A DNA stretch of 64,000 bases from Roseateles sp. (GTDB lineage: Bacteria; Pseudomonadota; Gammaproteobacteria; Burkholderiales; Burkholderiaceae_C): NCBI GenBank assembly GCA_016790285.1, contig JAEUPJ010000020.1, positions 248,001 to 312,000 of the forward strand. Direction: 5' to 3'. Below the pieces are notes generated by a model. That model was not told the DNA's origin. It did no database searches and worked only from the letters and a program-made list of their open reading frames with translations. The first letter of the stretch is position 1. Each line of letters opens with the position of its first letter. This document shows positions 24,851-33,016 of the stretch, in pieces. The position numbers and the translations under genes were made by a program.

Positions 24851-27525
24851 ACGACGAGCGACCCGACCCTGACGCGCTGCTCGCGCAAGTCCAGCGCGAG
24901 GAGGCCGCGGCCCGGCGCGGCCGGCTGAAGATCTTCTTCGGCGCCAATGCCGGCGTGGGCAAGACCTTCGCCATGCTCGCGGCGGCCCAGGCGGCGCGGC
25001 AGCAGGGGCGGGCGGTGTGCATCGGCGTGGTCGAGACCCACGGCCGGGCCGACACCGAGGCGGTGTCGCGCGACCTGGCGCGGCTGCCGCTGAAGGAACT
25101 CGCCCACCGCAACCAGGTGCTGCGCGAGTTCGACCTCGACGCCGCGCTGGTCTGGGGGCGCGCCCACCCCGGCGGCGTTCTGCTGCTGGACGAGCTTGCC
25201 CACAGCAACGCGCCCGGCAGCCGCCACGCCAAGCGCTGGCAGGACGCCGAGGAGCTGCGCGAGGCGGGCCTGGAGGTCTGGACGACGCTGAACGTGCAGC
25301 ATCTCGAAAGTCTGAACGACGTGGTGGGCGGCATCACCGGCATCCGCGTGTGGGAGACGGTGCCCGACCGGGTGTTCGACGCGGCCGACGAGGTCGTCGT
25401 CGTGGACCTGCCGCCCGACGAGCTGCTGCAGCGCCTGAAGGAAGGCAAGGTCTACCTGCCGGGCCAGGCCGAGCGGGCGGCGCAGAACTTTTTCCGCAAG
25501 GGCAACCTGCTCGCGCTGCGCGAACTCGCACTGCGCCGCACGGCCGACCGCGTGGACGACCAGATGCAGGCCTGGCGCCGCGACAACGGGGCGGGCGTCG
25601 TCTGGCCCAACCGCGAGTCGCTGCTGGCCTGCGTCGGCCCGGGCAGCAACGGCGACAAGGTCGTGCGCAGCGCGGCGCGGCTCGCGCAGCAGTTGGGCTT
25701 GGACTGGCATGCGGTGCATGTCGAGACGGCGCAGGCACTCGCCGAGGCCGCTCGCCAGCGCGTGCAGCGCACGCTGGAGCTGGCGCAGTCCCTGGGTGCG
25801 CGTACGGCGGTGCTCTCGGCCCCCGAGGTGGGCGCGGCCCTGGTGGGCTATGCGCGCGAGCACAACCTGTCGCGGCTCGTCGTGGGCCGGCGCGAGCGCG
25901 CCTGGCGATGGCCCGGCCGGCCTTCCCTGGCAGAGGCGCTGAACCGCCTGGCCGAGGACATGGACGTGCTGCAGGTGGCCCTGCCGACCGCGATGCGCGA
26001 GCCCGCTGCGGCGCCCGCGCCCACGGTGCGGGGGCTGCTGGCGCCGCAGGCCGTGCGCGGCTATGGCGCCACCCTGGCGGGCGTGGGGGTGACGACGCTG
26101 GTGTCGCTCGGCCTGCTGCCCTTCATGGCGCCCACCAACATCGCCATGCTCTACCTCCTCAACGTGGTGGGCGTGGCGCTGTGGTTCGGTCGGGCGCCCG
26201 GCGCGCTGGCGGCGCTGGTGGGCGTGGCGGCTTTCGATTTCGTCTTCGTCGAGCCGCGCTGGTCGTTCGCGGTGGGCGACGCCCAATACCTCGTCACCTT
26301 CGCCGTGCTGCTGCTCGTGGGCCTGCTCATCGGCCAGCTGGCCGCGGGGCTGCAGGCGCAGGCGCGCGCGGCCCAGGAGCGCGAGCGCCGCGTGCGCGGG
26401 CTGTACGCGATGTCACGCGACCTGGGCGCGGCGCTGGTGGCCGCGCAGGTGGCCGAGATCGCCACGCGCTTCCTGCGGGCCGAGTTCGGCGTGGCCTCTG
26501 CGGTGCTCGTGCCGCCGCTGGCGGCGTCGCCCGGGCGCGAGGTGCTGGCCGTGCTGCCCGGCGCCAGCGTGGCGCCTGACCTGGGCGTGGCGCAATGGGC
26601 CTTCGACCACGGGCAGCCCGCAGGGCAGGGCACCGACACGCTCCCGGCCAGCCCCTGCCTGATGCTGCCGCTCGCCGCACCCATGCGCGTGCGCGGCGTG
26701 CTGGCCGTGCAAGGCCGGGGTGACACCAAGGCGGCCCGCTGGACGCCCGAGCAGCGCGAGCTGCTGGACACCTGCGCCGCGCTGCTGGCCATCTCGCTGG
26801 AACGCATCCACTACATCGAGGTCGCGCAGCGCAGCACGCTGCAGATCGAAGGCGAGCGGCTGCGCAATTCGCTGCTCACGGCCATCTCCCACGACCTGCG
26901 CACGCCCCTGGCTGCGCTCGTGGGCCTGGCCGACGCGCTGCGGCTCACGCCGCTGCAGCCGCAGCAGGCGGAGGTGGCCGAGGCCATGCGGCGCTCGTCG
27001 CTGCGCATGAGTGCGCTGGTGTCCAACCTGCTGGACATGGCGCGGCTGCAGTCCGGCGCGGTGCAGCTCAACCGCCAGTGGCTGCCGCTGCAGGAGGTGG
27101 TGGGCAGCGCGCTGGCAAACCTGGACGAGGTGCTGACGGGGCGCGAGGTGGCGGTGGCCTTGCCGGCGGAGCTGCCCCTGGTGGAGCTCGATGCCGTGCT
27201 GATGGAGCGTGTGCTCGTGAACCTGCTCGAGAACGCGGCCAAGTACGCCAGCGGCGCCATCCGCATCGCCGCGCGCACGGCGGGGCGCCAGGTGGAGATC
27301 GATGTGGTCGACAACGGCCCGGGGTTTCCGCCGGGGCGTGAGGCCCAGCTGTTCGACAAGTTCGAACGCGGCGACCGCGAGAGCGCCACCCCGGGCGTGG
27401 GCCTGGGGCTGGCCATCTGCAAGGCCATCGTGGAGGCGCATGGCGGCTGCATCAGCGCCCACAATGTGGCCGCCGGCGGCGCATGTGTCCGGGTGGAATT
27501 GCCACTCGGGCAGCCCCCGGCCTGA
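24841..27525 (+). CDS. kdpD: Osmosensitive K+ channel histidine kinase KdpD
   Basis: An 894-residue sensor kinase, the same length as E. coli KdpD. The N-terminal KdpD domain has a Walker A (GANAGVGKT) and LLLDELAHSNAPG; a Usp-like domain follows. Four membrane segments lie around residues 400-500 (GVGVTTLVSLGLLPF, then LVTFAVLLLVGLLIGQ), then a GAF-like region. The kinase H-box is AISHDLRTPLAAL and the ATP site includes NLLENAAKYA and GVGLGLAICKAI. GTG at 24841 is chosen; TTG at 24847, which overlaps the corA stop (TTGA), is an equal alternative. No ATG fits. Confidence 0.95.
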   Translation: MALNDERPDPDALLAQVQREEAAARRGRLKIFFGANAGVGKTFAMLAAAQAARQQGRAVCIGVVETHGRADTEAVSRDLARLPLKELAHRNQVLREFDLDAALVWGRAHPGGVLLLDELAHSNAPGSRHAKRWQDAEELREAGLEVWTTLNVQHLESLNDVVGGITGIRVWETVPDRVFDAADEVVVVDLPPDELLQRLKEGKVYLPGQAERAAQNFFRKGNLLALRELALRRTADRVDDQMQAWRRDNGAGVVWPNRESLLACVGPGSNGDKVVRSAARLAQQLGLDWHAVHVETAQALAEAARQRVQRTLELAQSLGARTAVLSAPEVGAALVGYAREHNLSRLVVGRRERAWRWPGRPSLAEALNRLAEDMDVLQVALPTAMREPAAAPAPTVRGLLAPQAVRGYGATLAGVGVTTLVSLGLLPFMAPTNIAMLYLLNVVGVALWFGRAPGALAALVGVAAFDFVFVEPRWSFAVGDAQYLVTFAVLLLVGLLIGQLAAGLQAQARAAQERERRVRGLYAMSRDLGAALVAAQVAEIATRFLRAEFGVASAVLVPPLAASPGREVLAVLPGASVAPDLGVAQWAFDHGQPAGQGTDTLPASPCLMLPLAAPMRVRGVLAVQGRGDTKAARWTPEQRELLDTCAALLAISLERIHYIEVAQRSTLQIEGERLRNSLLTAISHDLRTPLAALVGLADALRLTPLQPQQAEVAEAMRRSSLRMSALVSNLLDMARLQSGAVQLNRQWLPLQEVVGSALANLDEVLTGREVAVALPAELPLVELDAVLMERVLVNLLENAAKYASGAIRIAARTAGRQVEIDVVDNGPGFPPGREAQLFDKFERGDRESATPGVGLGLAICKAIVEAHGGCISAHNVAAGGACVRVELPLGQPPA

Positions 27526-27539
27526 ACAGGAGCCGATGC

Positions 27540-28223
27540 TTGAGCGCAGCACGCGTGTTGATGATCGAGGACGAGCCGGAGATCCGGCGTTTCGTGCGCA
27601 TGGCGCTGGAGAGTGAAGGCCTGGAGGTGTTCGAGGCGGTCACGTTGCAGCGTGGCCTGATCGATGCCGCCACGCGGCGCCCGGAGCTCGTCGTGCTCGA
27701 CCTCGGCCTGCCGGACGGCGACGGGCTGGACTTCATCCGCGAGTTCCGCGGCTGGTCCCAGGCGCCCATCGTGGTGCTCTCTGCCCGGGAGGGCGAGGAG
27801 CGCAAGGTGCAGGCACTGGACGCCGGGGCGGACGACTACCTCGTCAAGCCTTTCGGCGTGGCCGAACTGCTGGCCCGCGTGCGCGTGCAACTGCGCCGGC
27901 GCGCCGCGGCCGGGGACGCCGACCCCGTGCTCCGCTTTGGCGACGTGGCCGTCGACCGCACCCTGCGCACCGTCACGCGCGGGGGCGAGGCGTTGCATCT
28001 CACCCCCATCGAGTACCGCCTGCTGCAGGAGCTGGCCAATGCGCCCGGCCGCGTGCTGACCCACCAGCACCTGCTCAAGGCCGTCTGGGGCCCGGGCCAT
28101 GCGCAGGATGTCCACTACGTGCGCGTGCACATGGCCAACCTGCGCAAGAAGATCGAGGCCGACGCGAACCGCCCGCAGTGGCTCGTGACCGAGGCGGGCG
28201 TGGGCTACCGGCTCAAGACCTGA
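27540..28223 (+). CDS. kdpE: Response regulator KdpE
   Basis: A 227-residue OmpR-type regulator. The receiver has the acidic pair in MIEDEPEIRR, the phospho-aspartate in VVLDLGLPDGDG and the Lys in YLVKPFG. The winged-helix DNA-binding domain includes LTPIEYRLLQELANAPGRVLTH and ends VTEAGVGYRLKT. The start is TTG at 27540: AGGAG lies at 27528-27532, seven bases upstream, and the nearby ATG at 27536 is out of frame. Phosphorylated by KdpD, it activates the kdp promoter under K+ limitation or osmotic stress. Confidence 0.95.
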   Translation: MSAARVLMIEDEPEIRRFVRMALESEGLEVFEAVTLQRGLIDAATRRPELVVLDLGLPDGDGLDFIREFRGWSQAPIVVLSAREGEERKVQALDAGADDYLVKPFGVAELLARVRVQLRRRAAAGDADPVLRFGDVAVDRTLRTVTRGGEALHLTPIEYRLLQELANAPGRVLTHQHLLKAVWGPGHAQDVHYVRVHMANLRKKIEADANRPQWLVTEAGVGYRLKT

Positions 28224-28241
28224 AGCCCACCGCCCACCGCG

Positions 28242-28260
28242 TGTAGGCAGTTCACCTACA
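28242..28260. repeat. Inverted repeat TGTAGG-N7-CCTACA
   Basis: Perfect 6-base arms at 28242-28247 and 28255-28260 with a 7-base spacer, 18 bases after the kdpE stop. There is no T-run, so a terminator is unlikely. It could be a protein site upstream of the chemoreceptor or a weak transcript-end hairpin. Confidence 0.25.
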
Positions 28261-28375
28261 GCAAGACTGGCAATCCCTGCGCGCGCCGGTCAGGCGTCCC
28301 CGGCTCGCCGCCCTTGGCGCTCTTGCCGAACATCACCTCACCCATCGTTGATCGAGTTTGCAAGGGAGTGGTGCC

Positions 28376-29938
28376 ATGTCGTTATGGAAGAACCTGTCGG
28401 TGAAGGCAAAGCTCAGTGGCGCGTTCGGGTTGCTCATCGTGCTCATCGTGGCGCTGTCAGCCGCTGCGCTGGAGAGCATCCGCGGCGACGGCGAGCGCTT
28501 TCGCGACCATGTCCAGGGCGTGCAGGCCCGGGCTGCCGCGGCCAACGCCGTGCGGCTGGCGGTGGACCGCCGCGCGATCGCCGCGCGCAACCTCGTGCTC
28601 GTGACCCGGCCGCAGGACGTGGACACCGAGAAGGCCGCCGTGGCCTCAGCGGTGGCGGACGTACGACAGTCCCTGGATGCCCTGCAGGCCTTGTCCAACC
28701 AGGCCGGCGTGCCCGTGCGGGCCCGCGACCTCGTCGAGGAGATTGCGCGGGTGGAGCTGCAGTACGGCAATGTCGCCGAGGCCATCCTTGGCCTGGCGCT
28801 CGTCGGGGACCGCGACGCTGCCATCGGCCGCATGAACGAGCGCTGCCGCCCGCTGCTGGCTGCCCTTGTGCAGGCGACCGACGCCTACATCCGCTACACG
28901 GCCGAGACCTCCCAGCGCCTGGTGGAAGACACCAACGCGGCACAGTCGCGCCAGATGCTGCTGCTCGGCGCGGGCTGCACGCTGGCCGTGGTGCTGGCGG
29001 TCGTGGCCGCCATCGGCATCATGCGCGCCATCGTGGGGCCGCTCGGCCAGGCCGTGTCGCTGATCAGCGACGTGGCGCGCGGGCAGCTCGACCAGGCCAT
29101 CCAGGTCGACCGGCACGACGAGTTCGGCCGCCTGCTCGAAGCCATCGCCACGATGCAGGGCGGGCTGCGCGGGCTGGTGGCCAGCGTGCGCCAGGGCGCC
29201 GACAGCCTGTCGCTGGCCAGCGCCGAGATCGCCCAGGGCAACCACCACCTGTCGTCGCGCACCGAGCACCAGGCGAGTGCCCTGCAGCAGACCGCGTCCT
29301 CGATGGAGCAGCTTGGCGTGACCGTGCGGCAGAACGCCGACAACGCCAGCCAGGCCAACCGGCTGGCCGAGGCTGCCAGCAGCGTCGCGCGCCAGGGTGG
29401 GGTCATCGTGGGTGAGGCGGTGGACACGATGCGCGGTATCAGCGAGTCCAGCCAGCGCATCGCCGACATCACCGCCGTCATCGACACGATTGCCTTCCAG
29501 ACCAACATCCTTGCGCTGAATGCCGCGGTGGAGGCCGCCCGCGCCGGGGAGGAGGGCCGCGGCTTTGCCGTGGTGGCCGGCGAGGTGCGGGCGCTTGCGC
29601 AGCGCAGCGGCGAGGCAGCCCGCGAGATCAAGGGCCTGATCGCCGACAGCGCCGCACGCGTCGAGGCGGGCGTCGCGCAGGTCGGTCAGGCGGGGCGCAC
29701 CATGCAGGAGGTGGTGGCCAGCATCGCGCGGGTCACGGCCATCATGGGCGAGATCAGCACGGCGAGCGCCGAGCAGAGCGAGGGCGTGGGCCAGATGGGC
29801 GGCGCGGTTTCGAGCATGGACCAGGCCACGCAGCAGAACGCCGCCCTGGTGGAGCAGATGGCCGCCGCGGCCTCGAGCCTGAAGAGCCAGGCGGTGGAGC
29901 TCGTGAACGCCGTGGGCGTGTTCCGGCTCTCCCACTGA
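28376..29938 (+). CDS. Methyl-accepting chemotaxis protein
   Basis: A 520-residue chemoreceptor. The first membrane helix is in SGAFGLLIVLIVALSAAAL; the periplasmic domain (about 35-185) looks like the four-helix-bundle Tar type (LAVDRRAIAARNLVL-like helices). A second membrane helix (MLLLGAGCTLAVVLAVVAAIGI) leads to a HAMP domain. The signalling hairpin tip is DTIAFQTNILALNAAVEAARAGE. Methylation helices flank it. There is no C-terminal CheR/CheB pentapeptide (the end is VFRLSH). The ligand is unknown. No che genes lie nearby. ATG at 28376 fits the MSLWKNLSVKAKL start common to betaproteobacterial receptors. Confidence 0.93.
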   Translation: MSLWKNLSVKAKLSGAFGLLIVLIVALSAAALESIRGDGERFRDHVQGVQARAAAANAVRLAVDRRAIAARNLVLVTRPQDVDTEKAAVASAVADVRQSLDALQALSNQAGVPVRARDLVEEIARVELQYGNVAEAILGLALVGDRDAAIGRMNERCRPLLAALVQATDAYIRYTAETSQRLVEDTNAAQSRQMLLLGAGCTLAVVLAVVAAIGIMRAIVGPLGQAVSLISDVARGQLDQAIQVDRHDEFGRLLEAIATMQGGLRGLVASVRQGADSLSLASAEIAQGNHHLSSRTEHQASALQQTASSMEQLGVTVRQNADNASQANRLAEAASSVARQGGVIVGEAVDTMRGISESSQRIADITAVIDTIAFQTNILALNAAVEAARAGEEGRGFAVVAGEVRALAQRSGEAAREIKGLIADSAARVEAGVAQVGQAGRTMQEVVASIARVTAIMGEISTASAEQSEGVGQMGGAVSSMDQATQQNAALVEQMAAAASSLKSQAVELVNAVGVFRLSH

Positions 29939-30029
29939 AAGTGCGGGCAGCGCGAACGCAGCGGTCGGGCGGATGCAACTGGTCACCATGGCGCGCCCGT
30001 GGTGATGCCCGTTGGCGCAAGATTGCGTC

Positions 30030-30554
30030 ATGCGTACCTTGGCCGGACCTGCCTTCCTGCTGGCGAGCAGTCTGCTCGCCACCTCCTTCCCGGTGGCGGG
30101 CGCCGAGCTGCCAGCGTCTGCCGCCTGCCACACCGCACTGCAGGCGCTGTCTGACGCCGAGGAGGCCCTGGCCGCCGCATCTGCCGCATCTGCCGCATCA
30201 GTACCGGACGACAGCCGCCAGCGAGCCGTCGCAGCCAAGCTGCTGCCCCAGCGCCAGCGCGTGGCCGACGCCTGCCTGGGCGGGCTGACCACCTCGCCCC
30301 CGCCTTCGCAGCGCACCTGGGTGGGCCCGTTGCCGGCCCGGCCGGTGGCGCCTGCGGCACCGGTCAGGGCGCAGGGTGCCGCTCCCGTCGTCAGCGTGCC
30401 GCTGCCGCGAATTGACCCGCCGGTCACGTTGCAGCATTGCACCGGCTCGAGCTGCCTGGCGAGCGACGGCTCCACCCTCACGCGGGTCGGCCCCAACCTC
30501 GTGGGCCCGCGTGGGGTGTGCACGGCGCAAGGCGGCGTGGTGCGTTGCCCGTGA
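30030..30554 (+). CDS. Secreted hypothetical protein, Ala/Pro-rich
   Basis: A 174-residue protein with a signal peptide (MRTLAGPAFLLASSLLATSF, cleavage near AGA). I do not recognise the family. The mature N-terminal region has a helical stretch with a triple SAA repeat, encoded by three tandem CTGCCGCAT units near 30179-30205. A Pro-rich linker follows (PPPSQRTWVGPLPARPVAP). The C-terminal part has paired cysteines in QHCTGSSCLASDGSTLTRVG and GVCTAQGGVVRCP, suggesting two disulfides in the periplasm or outside the cell. It starts about 90 bases after the chemoreceptor. Function is unknown. Confidence 0.6.
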   Translation: MRTLAGPAFLLASSLLATSFPVAGAELPASAACHTALQALSDAEEALAAASAASAASVPDDSRQRAVAAKLLPQRQRVADACLGGLTTSPPPSQRTWVGPLPARPVAPAAPVRAQGAAPVVSVPLPRIDPPVTLQHCTGSSCLASDGSTLTRVGPNLVGPRGVCTAQGGVVRCP

Positions 30555-30691
30555 ACCACTGAGGTGTAGGCGGAGATGCCGTCGTGGTGTCCCGCTGTGA
30601 GCTCTGTGAGGGTGCGCACAGACGGCTGATTAGGGCGCTGCTTTACTCCGACGGCGCTGGCAAGCGGCCGGCGAACCAACAAGGAGTTTTC

Positions 30692-31480
30692 ATGAAGCAC
30701 CTGACCCACAAGGCGAAGTTTTCCTTCCTGCAAGGCGCGACCGCCGCCATTGCGTTGGCGACCGCCTGTGCCTCGGCCTCTGCGCTGCCGTCCTTCACCT
30801 TCAATCCGACAGCCGCCGGCCTGCTTGGGACGTCCATCAACGCGGACAACATCCTGGTTTCGAGCTTCTCCAGCGTCACCATCGACCCCGCCGGGACCTT
30901 CACGCAAAGCGGCTATCTGCCGGTGACGGGCTTCCAGCTCGGCGGCAACAGCTTCACGCCCGCGGGCCTGAACAGCGACTACGGCATGTACATCGCTTTC
31001 ACCGGCACCGGCACGACGACGGTCAATGACCCGACCACGACGTTCAACTTCGGCAACTTCACGACGCTGAACTACACGCTCTATGGCTACAACGGCACGG
31101 CAAGCTTCGGCTTCAGCGGCAGCACGGCCACCGAGACGGCCAGCGGCGAGGTCGCCCTGGCGCACGGCTCCCTGATCTCGGGCACCGTGCTGACGGTGCC
31201 GGCTGGCAATGGCACCTTCAGCCCCTCGGCCAACGCGATGCTGTCGGTGATGGTCGACAGCCCGGCCTTCTTCACCACGCCCACGCCGTTCTATGGCGCC
31301 GCGCTGACGGCCTTCACGAGCACGCCCTCGCAGGTGGAGCCCTTCGCAGGCGGCTTCATCATCCGCCAGGGTGGCGGCTCGCTGAACTTCGCACCGGTGC
31401 CCGAACCCAGCACCACGGCGCTGCTGATGGGTGGCCTGTTTGCAGTGGGCTTCCTGTACCGCCGTCGCCAGAGCCGGTGA
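30692..31480 (+). CDS. PEP-CTERM sorting domain protein (exosortase substrate)
   Basis: A 262-residue exported protein. The N-terminal signal region runs to about residue 30 (ALATACASASALPSF). The mature part is rich in Thr, Asn, Ser and Gly with little charge, as usual for this class. The C-terminus is the complete sorting signal: VPEPST, a membrane helix (ALLMGGLFAVGFLY) and basic RRRQSR. In XrtA organisms the exosortase cuts at PEP and the protein goes to the surface or matrix. AAGGAG at 30681-30686 fixes the start. It stands apart from the EPS cluster at 1-14470. Confidence 0.9.
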   Translation: MKHLTHKAKFSFLQGATAAIALATACASASALPSFTFNPTAAGLLGTSINADNILVSSFSSVTIDPAGTFTQSGYLPVTGFQLGGNSFTPAGLNSDYGMYIAFTGTGTTTVNDPTTTFNFGNFTTLNYTLYGYNGTASFGFSGSTATETASGEVALAHGSLISGTVLTVPAGNGTFSPSANAMLSVMVDSPAFFTTPTPFYGAALTAFTSTPSQVEPFAGGFIIRQGGGSLNFAPVPEPSTTALLMGGLFAVGFLYRRRQSR

Positions 31481-31538
31481 GCGTGGCGAGCCCCTGCCCC
31501 GCGCAGCGGCCTGCTGACCGGGGCGCGCCGCTCCCCGT

Positions 31539-31967
31539 TCAATCCGCGCTGTCTCGCGGGTGCAGCAGGCGGGAGAACTCCCGCTGCAGCGTGGCGTGGC
31601 AGTCGCAACCGTGGCTGTGCAGGCCCGGCACGTCCAGCACGCTGATGTGGCCGCGTGCGTAGCGGATCAATCCCAGCTGCTGCAGCCGCGCTGCGCACAG
31701 CGTGATGCTCTCTCGGCGCACGCCGAGCAGGGTGGCCATCGCCTCCTGCGTCATCGACAGCTCGTGGCCGGTCTGGCGCTCGATCCGCGCCAGGATGAGC
31801 CGGCACAGCTGCTGTTCGAGGCTGTGGTGGCGGCTGCACAGGGCGGTCTGCATGATCTCGGACACCAGCGCCTGCGAGTAGGCCAGCAGCAACTGACGCA
31901 CAGCAACCTCGCGCGCAAAGGCGTCGGCAAGCATCCGGGCCGGCAGCCGGATGGCGCGACCCGGCAC
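31539..31967 (-). CDS. Crp/Fnr-family regulator lacking the cyclic-nucleotide domain (truncated or remnant)
   Basis: The 142 residues match only the C-terminal half of Crp/Fnr regulators: dimer helix LLLAYSQALVSEIMQTALCSRHHSLEQQLCR, then the winged helix SMTQEAMATLLGVRRESITLCAARLQQLGLIRYARG, and a Cys/His tail. The expected 100-residue beta-roll sensor domain is missing. The reading frame stays open upstream (encoding FPTRCEVHVPGRA just before the GTG at 31967), but that sequence does not look like a sensor domain. An 11-base dyad CACACCGTGTG lies at 31976-31986. It may be a deletion remnant or a constitutive short regulator. It is divergent from the ABC exporter. Confidence 0.6.
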   Translation of the reverse strand: MPGRAIRLPARMLADAFAREVAVRQLLLAYSQALVSEIMQTALCSRHHSLEQQLCRLILARIERQTGHELSMTQEAMATLLGVRRESITLCAARLQQLGLIRYARGHISVLDVPGLHSHGCDCHATLQREFSRLLHPRDSAD

Positions 31968-32149
31968 ATGTACTTCACACCGTGTGGGAAAAAGTTGCAG
32001 AACGTTTTGCCCTTCAGCATCGCCACGGCACCGTCCAGGTCGCCGATTCGCCGGCCTGATCCGCGCGCGCTGCGCCCTGTCGGAACGCGGTGGGATGCCG
32101 CCGTGATCGTCCCTAACCTGCGAGCCATCCAGAACTACAGGAGGTCGCC

Positions 32150-33016
32150 ATGTTGGAAATCCAGGACGTCACGAAGACCTTCGGGCAACACACGGCCGTG
32201 GACGGCGTATCGCTGCGGATGGAGCCCGGCGTGGTCGGGCTCATCGGCCACAACGGCGCAGGCAAGAGCACCTTGATGCAGATGCTGGCCACGCTCATGC
32301 CCCCGACGCGCGGGCGCCTGCTGCTCGATGGCCAGGACATCGTCGCCAAGCCCGAGCTGATGCGCCGTCGGCTGGGCTACCTGCCGCAGGACTTCGGCGT
32401 CTACCCGCACCTCACCGCGCTGGAGTTCCTGCAGTACTTCGCCGCGCTCAAGGGCGTGAAGGGGCGGCAGCGCCTGCTGGAGTTGCTGGAGCTGGTGAAC
32501 CTGCATGACCACGCCCACCGCCCAGCCATCGGCTTCTCCGGTGGCATGCGCCAGCGGCTGGGCATCGCGCAGGCGCTGCTGAATGACCCCGACGTGCTCA
32601 TCGTCGACGAGCCCACCGCCGGTCTGGACCCGGAAGAGCGCCTGCGCTTTCGGCATCTGCTCGGTGACCTGGGGCGCCAGCGCCTGGTGATCGTGTCCAC
32701 GCACATCGTGTCGGACGTCGAGAACATGGCCACTCATCTGGCCATCCTGCGCCGCGGCCGCCTCGTGGCCTACGAGACGCCCGCAACCGTGCTGCGGCGC
32801 GCGGCGGGGCGGGTGTGGACCGCCTCGCTGGCGCCGGCCGAGTACGAGGCACTGCGCAGCCATGTGCAGGTCTTGCAGGCCCAGCCGCAGGGCGCGCGTG
32901 TGCAGGTGCGCATGGCGCACCCGACGCGGCCCTTCGCCGAGGCGCAGGCCGTGCAGGCGACCCTGGAAGAGGCCCTCATGGCCGAGCGCTACGCCGACAC
33001 GCGGGAGGCCGCATGA
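32150..33016 (+). CDS. ABC transporter ATP-binding protein
   Basis: A 288-residue ATPase. Walker A is GHNGAGKST (about 36-44), the signature is FSGGMRQRLGIAQ, Walker B is VLIVDEPTAGLDP, and the switch His lies in IVSTHIVSD. The type resembles ATPases of ABC-2 export systems. AGGAGG lies seven bases before the ATG. The gene overlaps the permease by ATGA. The pair probably exports a lipid, drug or polymer; the substrate is unknown. The truncated Crp/Fnr gene is divergent and could regulate it. Confidence 0.9.
   Translation: MLEIQDVTKTFGQHTAVDGVSLRMEPGVVGLIGHNGAGKSTLMQMLATLMPPTRGRLLLDGQDIVAKPELMRRRLGYLPQDFGVYPHLTALEFLQYFAALKGVKGRQRLLELLELVNLHDHAHRPAIGFSGGMRQRLGIAQALLNDPDVLIVDEPTAGLDPEERLRFRHLLGDLGRQRLVIVSTHIVSDVENMATHLAILRRGRLVAYETPATVLRRAAGRVWTASLAPAEYEALRSHVQVLQAQPQGARVQVRMAHPTRPFAEAQAVQATLEEALMAERYADTREAA

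Noticed and set aside
28266-28282. TGGCAATCCCTGC upstream of the chemoreceptor as a sigma-54 promoter
   Set aside because: The spacing between GG and GC is eight bases instead of ten.
30658-30672. Sigma-54-like GG-N10-GC (TGGCAAGCGGCCGGC) upstream of the PEP-CTERM gene
   Set aside because: Transcription would begin at about 30684, inside the ribosome binding site AAGGAG (30681-30686), so the start codon would lack its site. The -12 half (CGGC) is also weak.
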